Under the pieces are notes generated by a model. The model was not told where the DNA came from, searched no databases, and worked only from the letters and a program-made list of their open reading frames with translations. DNA of 64,000 bases, from the NCBI GenBank assembly GCA_947493575.1, contig CANLRQ010000016.1:1-64000 (forward strand), read 5' to 3'. Origin of the DNA: an uncultured Marinomonas sp. Its GTDB lineage: Bacteria; Pseudomonadota; Gammaproteobacteria; Pseudomonadales; Marinomonadaceae. This document shows positions 1-9,479 of this stretch, piece by piece (the stretch's first letter is position 1; each line of letters opens with the position of its first letter). A program made the translations under genes and the position numbers.

Positions 1-97
1 TATCTGGGCGTGTAAAAACAGGGATCCAATGCAACACGGTTAAGGTGACAAAATACGGATGCTGTGGCTCGGTGATTGTGTAGCGGCTTCTGCCCAT
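1..97 (-). CDS. REP-associated tyrosine transposase (RAYT), N-terminal part only
   Basis: The first 32 codons of a protein that runs off the left edge. The start is the ATG at 95-97 on the minus strand. The translation begins MGRSRYTITEPQHPYF and continues with a hydrophobic strand and the PVFTRPD motif, the usual opening of Y1 (IS200-like) transposases of the RAYT group. RAYTs are single-copy, HUH-type DNA nicking and joining enzymes that act on REP palindromes. The REP-like palindrome at 115-139, only 17 bases upstream of the start, supports the call. The catalytic HUH and tyrosine residues lie outside the window and cannot be checked. Confidence 0.75.
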   Translation of the reverse strand, partial: MGRSRYTITEPQHPYFVTLTVLHWIPVFTRPD

Positions 98-114
98 TAG
101 CTACACCCCGTATG

Positions 115-139
115 CGTTCCCACGCAGAGCGTGGGAACG
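115..139. repeat. REP-like palindrome
   Basis: Perfect inverted repeat: CGTTCCCACGC, a three-base centre (AGA), then GCGTGGGAACG. It lies just 5' of the RAYT start and inside the broken rhuM-like reading frame, where it is translated as ISFPRSAWER. This position is expected for the REP element mobilised by a RAYT. Confidence 0.8.
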
Positions 140-284
140 AGATATAGTGCTGGGTTTGGTAGTTTTTTCCGTCATTGGCATAAATGGCTTCAACACCACC
201 TTCACCCGTGGCCGCAATAAAGGTAAGGTATTCGGCAGCAGAAGAACGAATGGTGGCAGGTGGTGTTTTACTTGCTTTACTCAT
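140..284 (-). pseudogene. rhuM-like gene remnant, broken by the RAYT/REP insertion
   Basis: From the ATG at 282-284 the minus strand reads MSKASKTPPATIRSSAAEYL and then a TGEGGVEAIYA segment, which matches the start of RhuM-family (virulence-associated, DNA-binding-like) proteins often carried in type I restriction operons. The next codons, NDGKNYQTQHY, belong to a region normally about 60 residues further on, so an internal segment is missing. The frame then runs into the REP palindrome. The start overlaps the hsdS stop (TAATG), so it was once the fourth gene of the hsdM-fic-hsdS operon. I judge it non-functional. The family assignment is from memory of the conserved N-terminus. Confidence 0.7.
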
Positions 285-1480
285 TAAGCTGCCTCATCTG
301 AATGAGATTTAGGGAAGCCCAACAACAGGTCACGATAATACTCGTATTGTTTTTGACGTAGCTCTATCTCGCGGGGCAAACCTTCTTGTAGTGAAGTTGT
401 TAACGTGTCAAATTTGTTTAAAATCTTGGCTATCTTTTTTTGCTCTGATATCGGAGGAACGCTAATGATCAAATTAGCTAAATTACCTACTGCAAGACCG
501 GGTTGCGCAGATTGTGATTTGTATTGGTTTAAGTTCATGTAAGTAAGCATATGAAAAGCCCAATCTATATCAACCTCTTCCTTCGGAGTACAAACAACTG
601 CGTGTTCCGTCGCATAAAATTTACCTTTAGCCCGCTTCACATTCCCACACAAAGCACCTTGCCTACCTATTAATGCATAGTCACCTTCATGGCTATATTC
701 TTGAACAAACCCGCGCGAGCCATTTCCACCGAAACAAGTGTATTTATACTCAGTATTTTTAATTGCAGAGATGTCTTTTGCTTTAATGTGCTTACCAGCA
801 CGCATATCAAGAATTTCACCTAAAGTAGCTGTCTTACTAGAGGGAAGCTCTGAGGCGAGTAGCTTTTCGCGATAATAATTGTATTGTTTTTTCCGCATGC
901 TAAGCTCGGTGGTTAACTCGGTAAAGCTATCTAATATCCGTACAATTTCAGCTTGAATTGCTAATGATTTTTCTGGGTTATCAGGGCATGGAATAGGGAT
1001 TTGGATCTTTGACAAATCATTTGCCGAAACATCAATTACTTTAGCCCCTTTCGCATATTTTCTTTTATCTTTAAAAAACGTTTGTGTTTGAGTGTAATAT
1101 GCAAAATATTTCCCGAGTAAACCTTTATGTGGCTTTAAAATGGTTGCGTGTCCGCCTGTTACTGCCTGTTCGTCACCGAGATAAACGAGCGGTGTTACAA
1201 CATCTTCGAGGTTTTCACTCGTATTTGTGATGACTACATCACCAAAATTTACTTTTTTTAATTTCTTTGAAGTCTCTTCTGATACGTATGATTTTATCGT
1301 ATGTGTAAACAATCCATAATATGTATAGATTTGACCGTAGTGTATTGCCGGAATGCCTGATTCCGTAAAGTCTGATTTAGGAAGGCCGTTACCTCGAACT
1401 AATTCGCCAATTTTCCCGATAGATTGCCACTCGACCTCAACCCCATCCAGCAATTTTTCTAAAAAACTTAACTGACTCAT
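284..1480 (-). CDS. hsdS: Type I restriction-modification specificity subunit HsdS
   Basis: 398 residues, the normal length for an HsdS subunit, which sets the DNA target of the methylase and restriction complexes. Two target-recognition domains are visible. The first (about residues 15-185) is followed by a helical spacer, and the second (about 215-370) is followed by a similar helix. The two spacers both contain a KQYNYYREKLL / KQYEYYRDLLL type segment, the internal repeat typical of this family. It follows fic by 2 bases and precedes the rhuM remnant with a TAATG overlap, so it is the third gene of an operon read leftwards. No hsdR is in the window; it may lie left of position 1. Confidence 0.95.
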   Translation of the reverse strand: MSQLSFLEKLLDGVEVEWQSIGKIGELVRGNGLPKSDFTESGIPAIHYGQIYTYYGLFTHTIKSYVSEETSKKLKKVNFGDVVITNTSENLEDVVTPLVYLGDEQAVTGGHATILKPHKGLLGKYFAYYTQTQTFFKDKRKYAKGAKVIDVSANDLSKIQIPIPCPDNPEKSLAIQAEIVRILDSFTELTTELSMRKKQYNYYREKLLASELPSSKTATLGEILDMRAGKHIKAKDISAIKNTEYKYTCFGGNGSRGFVQEYSHEGDYALIGRQGALCGNVKRAKGKFYATEHAVVCTPKEEVDIDWAFHMLTYMNLNQYKSQSAQPGLAVGNLANLIISVPPISEQKKIAKILNKFDTLTTSLQEGLPREIELRQKQYEYYRDLLLGFPKSHSDEAA

Positions 1481-1482
1481 GA

Positions 1483-2088
1483 CTACAGATCCTCGGTTTT
1501 AAATTCGCTATAACCTTCGTAGTAATAGCTGACATCAATGCCTTTCATAAATAAAGCCCGGTCATTGATTTGGTCGGTGAGTGCTTGTTTAAGCAGGTGT
1601 TTAATTTCAATGTCTTTGACTGGACTGCGCTGCATGGCTGACAGGTAATCTTCTTTATCAATATTATTCCAATCGACAACTTGTTGAATTTCTTGCTTTA
1701 GTATTAGGTCTAGCCAAATACGGGTGGCGCGGCCATTACCTTCGCGAAAGGGGTGGGCGATGTTCATTTCTACGTATTTTTCGATAATATGCTCAAAATT
1801 GCCTTGTGGCATGGTATCAATGTGTTTTAGTGAAACGTCTAAATACATAAGGGGAGCAAAACGAAAGTTATTTTTGGCGATGTTAACCTCTCTAATGGTG
1901 CCAGCAAACGAATAGATATCTTCAAACAAATACTGATGAATAAAAGCCAAACCTGTAAAAGTGCCCACTTCTACCTTATTAATATCACGACTATCAAATA
2001 ACTGTTTGGCTTTTTGTTTACTGACTTTTTCTTCAGCTTTGGCTAACTCAATTTGCTCGGTAATGCCTAGTTTATTTTCTAATATCAT
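1483..2088 (-). CDS. Fic-domain protein (AMPylase-type) within the RM operon
   Basis: 201 residues. The canonical Fic motif [12 protein letters not shown] is at residues 112-123, with the catalytic histidine at 112 and intact phosphate-binding GNGR. Fic enzymes usually transfer AMP, or other nucleotide moieties, from a nucleotide to a target side chain. I see no clear inhibitory (S/T)xxxE(G/N) helix, so how it is kept in check is unknown. The gene overlaps hsdM by four bases and ends two bases before hsdS, so it is translationally coupled inside the type I operon, a recurrent cargo position. It could act as a toxin or guard protein; that is inference. Confidence 0.9.
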   Translation of the reverse strand: MILENKLGITEQIELAKAEEKVSKQKAKQLFDSRDINKVEVGTFTGLAFIHQYLFEDIYSFAGTIREVNIAKNNFRFAPLMYLDVSLKHIDTMPQGNFEHIIEKYVEMNIAHPFREGNGRATRIWLDLILKQEIQQVVDWNNIDKEDYLSAMQRSPVKDIEIKHLLKQALTDQINDRALFMKGIDVSYYYEGYSEFKTEDL

Positions 2089-3659
2089 TCTGTTGCCCCT
2101 TCTATTTCTAAAACAATGGCATCAATGTCTGTACGCAGTTGGTCTATTTTCGCCACCGTCGTTTTTATCTCACTATTAAGTTCAGTAATATTAATAACTT
2201 CACGGGTGTCTTTGGCTTCTACATAACTACTGACGGAGAGGTTGTAGTCGTTTTTTGCGATGTCTTCATTTGATACAGACATCGCTACATGAGCTAGGTT
2301 TTCTTTGCTATCAAACAACGCCATTATCTTTTGAATATGCTCATCTTTCATTACGTTGTTGTTGGTTTCTTTTTTAAAAAACGCTTCGCCACTGGCATCA
2401 ATAAACTGGGTGCTGTTCTCCGTTTTATTTTTAGCTAATACTAAAATAGTAACCGCAATGGTGGTGCCATAAAACAAGTTAGGGGCTAATGAAATAACTG
2501 TTTCAACGTAGTTATTATCCACTAGGTATTGGCGGATTTTCTTTTCGGCACCGCCACGGTAAAAAATACCGGGAAAACAAACAATCGCTGCTCGGCCTTT
2601 GCCTGACAAGTAATTAAGCGCGTGCAGAACAAAAGCAAAGTCGGCTTTTGATTTAGGTGCTAGCACTCCTGCTGGGGCGAAACGGTCATCGTTAATTAGG
2701 GTTGGGTCATCAGAGCCAATCCACTTTACTGAATATGGTGGGTTAGAAACGATCGCATCAAAGGGTTTGTCATCAATAAAATGCGGCTCAGTTAACGTAT
2801 TACCTAGCTGCATATTAAACTTGTCGTAATTGATGTTATGCAAAAACATATTCATACGCGCCAAGTTATAGGTTGTGTGGTTGATCTCTTGACCAAAAAA
2901 ACCTTCTTCAATGATATGTGAATCAAAGTGCTTTTTAGCTTGTAGTAACAAGGAGCCAGAACCTGCCGCAGGATCGTAAATTTTATTAACCGTGGTTTGT
3001 TTGTGCATAGCTAATTGCGCGATTAACTTAGACACATGTTGTGGTGTGAAAAATTCACCGCCTGACTTACCTGCATTGGCGGCATAGTTTGATATTAAAA
3101 ATTCATAAGCATCACCAAACAAGTCGTGCTCATTGTCTTCAAATTGTTCAATATTTAGACCTGCCACACCTTTTAACACGGCGGATAATCTTAGGTTCTT
3201 GTCTTTTACGGTATTACCGAGTCTATTGCTGGTTGTATCAAAGTCAGCAAACAAACCTTTGATATCATCTTCTGAGTCATAGCCATTGGCAGAGCTTTCA
3301 ATTGCAGAGAATATTTTGGCTAAATCGGTATTTAAGCTGTCGTTTTTGTTCGCGTTCTTCGCAATAGTTGAAAATAACTGGCTTGGATAGATAAAGTAAC
3401 CTTTAGTTTTAATAGCATCGTCTTTAATATCGGCAAGGAGGCTATCGTTATCATCCATCGCACCGTAATCTACACTATCATCACCACCTGTAATGTATTC
3501 AACAAAGTTTTCACTGATAAAACGGTAAAACAATGTACCCAGTACATATTGTTTAAAATCCCAGCCATCTACCGAACCACGGACATCGTTAGCGATTGCC
3601 CATATTTGACGTTGTAAAGCGGCTCGTTGTTGTGTCGCACCTTGTTGTAATTGGGTCAT
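2085..3659 (-). CDS. hsdM: Type I restriction-modification DNA methylase HsdM
   Basis: 524 residues from the ATG at 3659, chosen because AGGA lies nine bases upstream and the protein then opens [13 protein letters not shown] longer in-frame start at 3698 has no such site. An N-terminal helical domain (about 1-150) is followed by the N6-adenine methylase fold, with the S-adenosylmethionine motif [11 protein letters not shown] and the catalytic NPPY motif (SNPPYSVKW). HsdM methylates adenine within the sequence chosen by HsdS and is required for both modification and restriction. First gene of the leftward hsdM-fic-hsdS operon. Confidence 0.96.
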   Translation of the reverse strand: MTQLQQGATQQRAALQRQIWAIANDVRGSVDGWDFKQYVLGTLFYRFISENFVEYITGGDDSVDYGAMDDNDSLLADIKDDAIKTKGYFIYPSQLFSTIAKNANKNDSLNTDLAKIFSAIESSANGYDSEDDIKGLFADFDTTSNRLGNTVKDKNLRLSAVLKGVAGLNIEQFEDNEHDLFGDAYEFLISNYAANAGKSGGEFFTPQHVSKLIAQLAMHKQTTVNKIYDPAAGSGSLLLQAKKHFDSHIIEEGFFGQEINHTTYNLARMNMFLHNINYDKFNMQLGNTLTEPHFIDDKPFDAIVSNPPYSVKWIGSDDPTLINDDRFAPAGVLAPKSKADFAFVLHALNYLSGKGRAAIVCFPGIFYRGGAEKKIRQYLVDNNYVETVISLAPNLFYGTTIAVTILVLAKNKTENSTQFIDASGEAFFKKETNNNVMKDEHIQKIMALFDSKENLAHVAMSVSNEDIAKNDYNLSVSSYVEAKDTREVINITELNSEIKTTVAKIDQLRTDIDAIVLEIEGATE

Positions 3660-3851
3660 TTTTAATTCCTGTTTAAATTTGCTTGGATGCAGAGTCATTT
3701 ACAACGGCACCATGCGCATCCATTGATGACCTTCTAATTTCTTCAGGCAATGGTGCTTGTTTGATAATGGTTACTTTGGTGATACGTGTTAATGCAGAAC
3801 CTCTAAGAGATCTTTGCACGACAATTTTAATTTGCGATCATACGCTCTTAT

Positions 3852-3878
3852 AAAAAAACCTCAACAAAGAGGCTTTTT
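3852..3878. terminator. Possible bidirectional terminator
   Basis: A run of A, then CCTC-AACAAA-GAGG, then CTTTTT. The stem is short, but A and T tracts on either side would let it work in both directions. It lies between hsdM and the converging or adjacent glycosyltransferase, both on the minus strand. The preceding 3660-3850 contains only a fragmentary copy of the GAGACCTTTGCACGA-type repeat end (about 3808-3823). Confidence 0.45.
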
Positions 3879-3918
3879 CGTTTCGTCTACACTCACTTAA
3901 ATAAGCATACTGTTATCT

Positions 3919-4929
3919 TTACGTTTGTCTCCACAGCCCATAAATAATATGAGACAAACACGCTCTCATATTACGTTTTGAAGGAATTTGATAACAGGCT
4001 TGCAGATAAGCAAATATCGCTCGAAGGTACCCTCCCGGTTGGTTTTGATAGGCTTCTGCTTGAGCTAATTTAAAACGGGCAAATGCGGGCGCAAAACAAT
4101 TGGGATTCAATAATTCCATAGGAGCACGATAGCGCTCCAGTATGAATTGCACGCTGTGCAAGCGCTTCTCTTGATTGCGGGAAATGGAGTTTTGTCTCAC
4201 TAAATAACCTGTTGTTGATTTTCTAACGACTGAAAGCCCACCAAATGCACTGATTTTTAACCACAGATCCCAATCACTGGCAGAGAATAACGATTCATCA
4301 AAGCCACTCACTCGCCTTAAAATATCAGCTCTTACCATTACAGTGGAAGTGCCAATGACATTCTCTTCATAAATACAGGCTTTGGCTTCTCCCCTTAACG
4401 TAAAGGCAGAATCACTATGGTTATTTTTACCACTTATATTGCTATTTGGTTGCAGCCTTGCTGCTTTATCCAGTTTATGGAATAAGGCAGTAAATCGAGG
4501 CCAAAATTGAAAACAGCCGCCTAAATCTCCTCCTTGCTCATCAAAATGGTCGTATTCAGTAAAACTTAAAACACAGTTTTGAGCTTCTTCCAATGCCTCC
4601 AGTTGCATTCTTAACTTATTTGCATACCAATAATCATCAGCATCTAGGAACGCCACCCAACTGCCTTTAGCCTGTTTTATCGCTAAATTACGTGCAGCAG
4701 ACACACCAGCGTGGTTGCCTTTGATAATAACAATTCTCGAATCCATCGCAGCTTGCTCTTGCAGCCACACATCACTGCCATCTGTTGATCCATCATCAAC
4801 AATTAGCAACTCCAAAGACACATCTTGTGATAACACACTGTTAACTGCTTGTGGTAAATACATCAAACAATTAAAGGTTGGCATGATTACACTGACCTCA
4901 ATAGTACTTTTCTCTTGTAGGGTCATCAT
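3919..4929 (-). CDS. Family 2 glycosyltransferase
   Basis: 336 residues from the ATG at 4929, preferred over an upstream in-frame ATG because GAGGAG stands eight bases before it. The GT-A fold is clear: SVIMPTFNCLMYL near residue 12, the nucleotide-binding IVDDGSTDGS, and AFLDADDYW carrying the metal-binding DxD-like acidic cluster. Such cytosolic enzymes add a sugar from a nucleotide donor to a lipid-linked acceptor. It is transcribed away from the polysaccharide operon and shares the intergenic region with the sigma54 promoter at 4951. Its position suggests a role in the same polysaccharide (perhaps the counterpart of a sypH-J glycosyltransferase), but this is inference. Confidence 0.88.
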   Translation of the reverse strand: MMTLQEKSTIEVSVIMPTFNCLMYLPQAVNSVLSQDVSLELLIVDDGSTDGSDVWLQEQAAMDSRIVIIKGNHAGVSAARNLAIKQAKGSWVAFLDADDYWYANKLRMQLEALEEAQNCVLSFTEYDHFDEQGGDLGGCFQFWPRFTALFHKLDKAARLQPNSNISGKNNHSDSAFTLRGEAKACIYEENVIGTSTVMVRADILRRVSGFDESLFSASDWDLWLKISAFGGLSVVRKSTTGYLVRQNSISRNQEKRLHSVQFILERYRAPMELLNPNCFAPAFARFKLAQAEAYQNQPGGYLRAIFAYLQACYQIPSKRNMRACLSHIIYGLWRQT

Positions 4930-4950
4930 CTTATTTCTCCTCATTTCATG

Positions 4951-4967
4951 TTGGCATTGCCCTTGCA
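4951..4967 (+). promoter_or_regulatory. Sigma54 promoter (-24/-12) for the polysaccharide operon
   Basis: TTGGCATTGCCCTTGCA matches the sigma54 consensus, with GG at -24 and GC at -12 exactly 12 bases apart (first base to first base), and TTGCA at -12. It reads towards the glycosyltransferase gene at 5092. A sigma54 activator of the SypG type is encoded at 26923, and the same promoter type occurs at 9399 and 19309. Confidence 0.75.
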
Positions 4968-5091
4968 AAATCTTAGTTATCTGAAGTTTTGCAATGGGTA
5001 TTACTAACAAAACTTTCTCTTACTCTTTTGCTAAAGCACGCGTTATGCCAAGTCTCTTTAGCAACAGGAAAACGTCAGTTAGGAGTTAAAA

Positions 5092-6333
5092 ATGAAAAAA
5101 ATAGCCTATATAACACCCGCATTTCCAATCATGTCTGAAACCTTTGTAGGCAACGAAATACGGGCTATACAGCGGTTAGGCCATAATATTGAATTACTAA
5201 CATTTGAACACAAACAAGAGCCAGCTCAGATGGCGGATATACTATTGGCAAACCACTTAATTGAGTTAAAAAATGTCCCTCTGACCGATACATTAAAAGC
5301 ACTCGCCTTTTCTTCTTTTGGTTTGCATTCTGCAATGCAATTTGTGAATCAGCAAACTGGCTTACCAAAACGCTCTCTCATGTGGTACGGCTCAAGACTC
5401 GCCGCTCACATTAATAAAACAGGTTGTCAGCATATTCATGCCCACTTTGGTTTAGCCAGTACAGCCACCGCAATTGTTGCTTCAAAGTTAACAAAAACCA
5501 GTATTTCTTTTACTTGCCATGGTTATGATATTTACCGCTCCCCTGCCGATTTACCGTTAAAATTGAATCATTCCTGCTTTGCTGTTGCGGTGAGCAATAA
5601 AATGAAACAAGACATGTTTCAATTAGCGCCGAATGCCAGAACCATTGTCGTTCCTTGTGGTGTTGACACCTCGACACTGGACCCTTCTGTAATGCCCCAT
5701 TACCAATCCAAGCGCTTTATCTATCTTGGTAGGTTGTCAGAAACCAAAGGCGTCGATGTTTTATTAAAAGCCCTATCAAAGATAGAGCCATTACAGCGCC
5801 CTCAACTTGATATTGTGGGAGATGGCCTTTTAAAATCAGCCCTAATTGAATTGCGTGATCAGTTAAATCTGACTAACTGGGTTCATTTTCTTGGTCAAAA
5901 ACCCGCCCATTGGCTTCACGAGAATCACACTTCCTACCAGTGTCTTGTTGCTCCTTTTGTTATCACAACAGCAGGCATTCAAGACACAGGCCCTTTAGTA
6001 CTTAAAGAAGCCATGATGTACCACCTACCCATTCTCACAACGGATGTTGCGGCTTGCCAAGAAATGCTTTTGGATGAAACCGCGCATGTAGACACTCCCA
6101 CCCATTTAAATTTAGAAACTGCTAATGTGGACACCCACACCCATTTAAATTTAGGGGAGATGATTCCATGGGGAAATATCAACGCTCTCACATTAGGCAT
6201 CCAAACCATTATGAGCAAAAGCCCTGATGAGTTAAAAGCCATGGGGGAAGCAGGTGCTCAGTATTTACAGAAGCATTTTTTAATCGACCAGCAAGCCGAA
6301 ATTTTATCAAATGCTTTCGAAAGCTGCCGTTAG
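5092..6333 (+). CDS. Family 4 (GT-B) glycosyltransferase
   Basis: 413 residues with both Rossmann halves of a GT-B enzyme. HIHAHFGLASTATA and SFTCHGYDIY lie in the N-terminal acceptor half. In the C-terminal donor half are VPCGVDTSTL, FIYLGRLSETKGVDVLL and an EAMMYHLPILTTDV segment, where the usual second glutamate of the EX7E motif is altered by nearby sequence. A 42-base tandem duplication (about 6085-6152) gives two copies of an A(H/N)VDT(P/H)THLNL peptide in a surface region just after this motif. An RBS (AGGAG) precedes the ATG. First gene of the rightward operon under the sigma54 promoter at 4951. Counterpart of the sypH/I/J glycosyltransferases by position. Confidence 0.9.
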   Translation: MKKIAYITPAFPIMSETFVGNEIRAIQRLGHNIELLTFEHKQEPAQMADILLANHLIELKNVPLTDTLKALAFSSFGLHSAMQFVNQQTGLPKRSLMWYGSRLAAHINKTGCQHIHAHFGLASTATAIVASKLTKTSISFTCHGYDIYRSPADLPLKLNHSCFAVAVSNKMKQDMFQLAPNARTIVVPCGVDTSTLDPSVMPHYQSKRFIYLGRLSETKGVDVLLKALSKIEPLQRPQLDIVGDGLLKSALIELRDQLNLTNWVHFLGQKPAHWLHENHTSYQCLVAPFVITTAGIQDTGPLVLKEAMMYHLPILTTDVAACQEMLLDETAHVDTPTHLNLETANVDTHTHLNLGEMIPWGNINALTLGIQTIMSKSPDELKAMGEAGAQYLQKHFLIDQQAEILSNAFESCR

Positions 6334-6343
6334 GAGAGAAGCC

Positions 6344-7870
6344 ATGCGGACTCATTGGATTCATTGGTATCAAACTATCTTGGCAAAAAAGCCAAGTAGT
6401 AAAGAGTCTCAACCACCTTCTGCTATGGTTCAGCAGGCGTATTATGCATTGGGGTTGGTTCTCACCAAGCTAATCAGCCTTTTTTTATTACCTTATCTTG
6501 CGAAAAAGTTAGGGTTAGTTGAGTTCGCCAGACTGGAAACGCTACTCGCCATTATCAACGGCGCAACCATTGTCGTTGGTCTAGGAATGGTTAACCTTTT
6601 ATACCGACAGGTTGGCCAAGAGCAAAGTACGCAAGAAGCCAAAGACATCGTTGCTAAGTTATACGGCAACGCAATTGGCATCGCACTTTTTACTCTCAGC
6701 GCCGTTATTCTTTTTACCCCTCTATTACATTCAATGATAGCAAGCATCGTTTCATTATCCATTGCTGAAATGTGGTTGTGCTGCCTATTAATCAGCACAG
6801 AAGCATTGTTAGGTGTTTCCCTCGCATGGTTACGCATGCAGGAAAAGGCCAAAATATTCTTACAAGTTATGCTGACTCGCGGTGTGATTTACGCCGTGTT
6901 GATTGTTGCGGGTCTATTACTTGGGTGGGGATTAACCTGGGTGCTGGTCGCTTCTGTTTTAGCCGCTTGCTACCAAGTGATTTATTTAATGAGGTTGCAA
7001 TATAAAGACTCAGGTATTCATTTTTCCCTTACATCTTTTAAACATACTTGCTTGTATGGCTGGCCATTTGTTATTAGCGGCTTGGCGATGTATGCCACCC
7101 AAGGCATTGAAGTTGTGCTATTGGCTCAAAGTATTACACCGGAACTTCTCGCCGCCTATGCCATAGCAATCAAACTGTTTCTTATTGCCGCATTACTCAA
7201 TCAACCCTACCAACTCTGGTGGTACCCAAAAAGAATGCGTTTAATACATCAAGCTAATGGTCATTGCAAAACAGGCATTGGCGCTACGCTTGGTGTGTTA
7301 TTCGCAATAATAACCAGCGCCATAATTTGGCTGTGGTCTCCATGGGTCATTGATAGTTTATTCCATGCAGATCTCGCCCCCGCTAAACAGTATTTACCTT
7401 GGTTACTTATTGCAGGCGTTTTAAAGCAATGGGGCGCATTATTTAACATTGGCTGTTTTCATACTGAAAAAAGTCAGGCTCAAATGTACATCGAACTGTC
7501 AATTGGGGCTTTTTGTTTTATTGGCTTTCCCATTGGAATTCATCTTGCCAGTGTGCACGCTATTGATTACCCAACCTTAGCACTGTCGCCAGTTCATGGG
7601 GTACTTGGCGTATTTATTCTGAGTCAAGCAATTCGCTTAATCGCTTACTGGTCTGTCAGCCAGCACTATTTCTCCGTCAATTATCCATTGGAACTGCTGT
7701 TTAAAGGTTTGTTTGGCATTTTGCTTATCTTACTAGCGGGAGAGTTCGTTTTATCATTCAGTAACCACCCATTTAGCATTATGACCTTTGTTATACGCTG
7801 TGCTATTTCCTGCGGGTTGTTGTGTCTATTATTTTGCTTGGGGAGAAAAAGTTATGCAGCTATTTCCTAG
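6344..7870 (+). CDS. Polysaccharide flippase, Wzx/MATE-like (SypK-like)
   Basis: 508 residues from the ATG at 6344, which has AGGAGA eight bases upstream and follows the preceding gene by 10 bases. The protein is almost entirely hydrophobic, with about 12-14 predicted membrane spans. It opens with a VQQAYYALGLVLTKLISLFLLPYLAKKLG segment typical of polysaccharide repeat-unit flippases. These move undecaprenol-linked oligosaccharide across the inner membrane. It overlaps the next gene by 17 bases, indicating coupled translation with the polymerase. Position matches sypK in the Vibrio fischeri syp order. Confidence 0.88.
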   Translation: MRTHWIHWYQTILAKKPSSKESQPPSAMVQQAYYALGLVLTKLISLFLLPYLAKKLGLVEFARLETLLAIINGATIVVGLGMVNLLYRQVGQEQSTQEAKDIVAKLYGNAIGIALFTLSAVILFTPLLHSMIASIVSLSIAEMWLCCLLISTEALLGVSLAWLRMQEKAKIFLQVMLTRGVIYAVLIVAGLLLGWGLTWVLVASVLAACYQVIYLMRLQYKDSGIHFSLTSFKHTCLYGWPFVISGLAMYATQGIEVVLLAQSITPELLAAYAIAIKLFLIAALLNQPYQLWWYPKRMRLIHQANGHCKTGIGATLGVLFAIITSAIIWLWSPWVIDSLFHADLAPAKQYLPWLLIAGVLKQWGALFNIGCFHTEKSQAQMYIELSIGAFCFIGFPIGIHLASVHAIDYPTLALSPVHGVLGVFILSQAIRLIAYWSVSQHYFSVNYPLELLFKGLFGILLILLAGEFVLSFSNHPFSIMTFVIRCAISCGLLCLLFCLGRKSYAAIS

Positions 7871-9368
7871 AAGCACGCTACAGTCAAATAAACACTCTCG
7901 GTTGAAGTCAATACTCATCCCCCTGATACTCACCGGCATTATTGCTGTTATTTGGTGGGTTGCACCTCATCCTTTTTTAATTCTGCCCTTAGTATTTTTA
8001 CCTATTGCAGCATGGTTTGCATTACACAACTCCATTTGGATCTGCTTAGGCTTTATTCTATTTTCTTTTTTCCGAATACATGAAGCCTTTCCGGTGCTTT
8101 ATTCTTTCAAAATCCCACAGCTATTAGCCTTAGGAACCTTGGCTGTCGCCGCTTGGCATACGGTTGTCACGCAAAAAATGACTCTATTTTGGAACAGTCA
8201 TTTAACAGGGTTTGCCGTATTTTTTGGTTGTGTCACCTTTGGATTGATATTCGCCAGTAATCGTGGCGAAGCTATGGCTGCTTGGTCTGGTAATTTTGTC
8301 AAAATCGCTATCATGGTTTTGATTATTGCTTGGTTGCCAAAATACAAACGCGACTTTGCAATTTGCAACTGGAGCATTTTGATAACAGGCAGTCTCATTG
8401 CAATCGTTGCCCTAAACAACAAGATGAACGGCATTGGTTTAGTGGAAGGAACTCGTGTCACAATTGGCCGTGATATTGGCTCAATGCTGGGTGACCCGAA
8501 TGACCTTGCATTAGTGCTCTTGTTTCCAACCAGTTTTGCGCTCGCCCTCTTTTTCTCCCCATCTAACAGGCGCTTACCTAAATGCATCGCTTTGTGCAGC
8601 TATGTTCTCCTTGTCTCTGCCATCATAGCGACACAAAGCCGAGGGGGGTTACTCGGCATTATGGCCGTATCAGGCGTCTTTGCATGGCAAAAAGTAAAGA
8701 ATAAAGCCTTATTAATCAGCATGGCTGTGATTCTGGGGGGCGTATTGTTAACTCTTGCAGGCATTTCTGACCGGGCCTCAGGTGGCGCTAGTGAAGATGG
8801 TATTGACGCCTCTGCTATGGGGCGGATTTATGCTTGGCAAGCAGCTTGGAACATGGCGATCAGCAACCCAATAACAGGCGTAGGATTAAACAATTTCTAT
8901 GTAAATTACTTTTTTTATAGCCCCCATTGGGATGGCAAAAACCATGCAGTTCACAGTACATGGCTAGGCGTATTAGCAGAAAGTGGATTCATTGGTTTCA
9001 TTGCATTTACCACTATGGTTATTCGCTTATTAATGAATAACATCCGCCAAGTAAATACTATTAATCGCATATTTAAACAGGCAAACAACTCTCTTCAAAA
9101 AAATCAATGCAACAAAAATACCTACCCTATTGATCCAGCCTATGTTTGCAGTGCCCAAGCAGCCCTTGCAGGTGTTGTGGGTGTCATGGTTTCAGGCACC
9201 TTTTTAACCCAAGGTTTTACTTGGCCCATATACATACTGTTTGCCTTAAGTATGGCGGTAACGGCCAACTTAACGCCTATTTTAAAGGCGTTTACGGATG
9301 AAATGGACAAGGATAATGAAACCCCTTTTAGTGCCATTAGTGAAAAAACAGTCAGAAAAAACAACTAG
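7854..9368 (+). CDS. O-antigen ligase/Wzy-type polysaccharide polymerase (SypL-like)
   Basis: 504 residues from the ATG at 7854 (GGGAG upstream; the ORF is open further 5' but that start lies inside the flippase gene). About ten membrane spans are seen. A large periplasmic loop (about residues 290-370) ends with PITGVGLNNFYVNYF, followed by HAVHSTWLGVLAESGFIGF, the conserved H/N and ExG block of Wzy_C-family polymerases and ligases. The likely reaction is block polymerisation of lipid-linked repeat units on the periplasmic face. Ligase activity cannot be excluded from sequence alone. Confidence 0.88.
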   Translation: MQLFPRSTLQSNKHSRLKSILIPLILTGIIAVIWWVAPHPFLILPLVFLPIAAWFALHNSIWICLGFILFSFFRIHEAFPVLYSFKIPQLLALGTLAVAAWHTVVTQKMTLFWNSHLTGFAVFFGCVTFGLIFASNRGEAMAAWSGNFVKIAIMVLIIAWLPKYKRDFAICNWSILITGSLIAIVALNNKMNGIGLVEGTRVTIGRDIGSMLGDPNDLALVLLFPTSFALALFFSPSNRRLPKCIALCSYVLLVSAIIATQSRGGLLGIMAVSGVFAWQKVKNKALLISMAVILGGVLLTLAGISDRASGGASEDGIDASAMGRIYAWQAAWNMAISNPITGVGLNNFYVNYFFYSPHWDGKNHAVHSTWLGVLAESGFIGFIAFTTMVIRLLMNNIRQVNTINRIFKQANNSLQKNQCNKNTYPIDPAYVCSAQAALAGVVGVMVSGTFLTQGFTWPIYILFALSMAVTANLTPILKAFTDEMDKDNETPFSAISEKTVRKNN

Positions 9369-9398
9369 GGAAGATGCGAATAAAAATGCATTTTGCGA

Positions 9399-9415
9399 AT
9401 GGCACAAAGCCTGCA
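9399..9415 (+). promoter_or_regulatory. Sigma54 promoter upstream of the acetyltransferase gene
   Basis: ATGGCACAAAGCCTGCA: near-perfect TGGCAC at -24 and TGCA at -12, with GG-to-GC spacing of 12 bases (first base to first base). It lies in the 111-base gap before the gene at 9480. In Vibrio fischeri the matching gene, sypM, is also preceded by a SypG-dependent promoter, which supports the call. Confidence 0.78.
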
Positions 9416-9479
9416 ATAGCTACCTTAAGTTGATTCATTACCTCCCAAATAGTGTGAGGGATACCAAGGAGAGACTATT

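Noticed and set aside
3660-3850. Open frame of about 50 codons upstream of hsdM on the minus strand
   Set aside because: No start codon with an RBS, no recognisable motif, and it crosses a repeat fragment.
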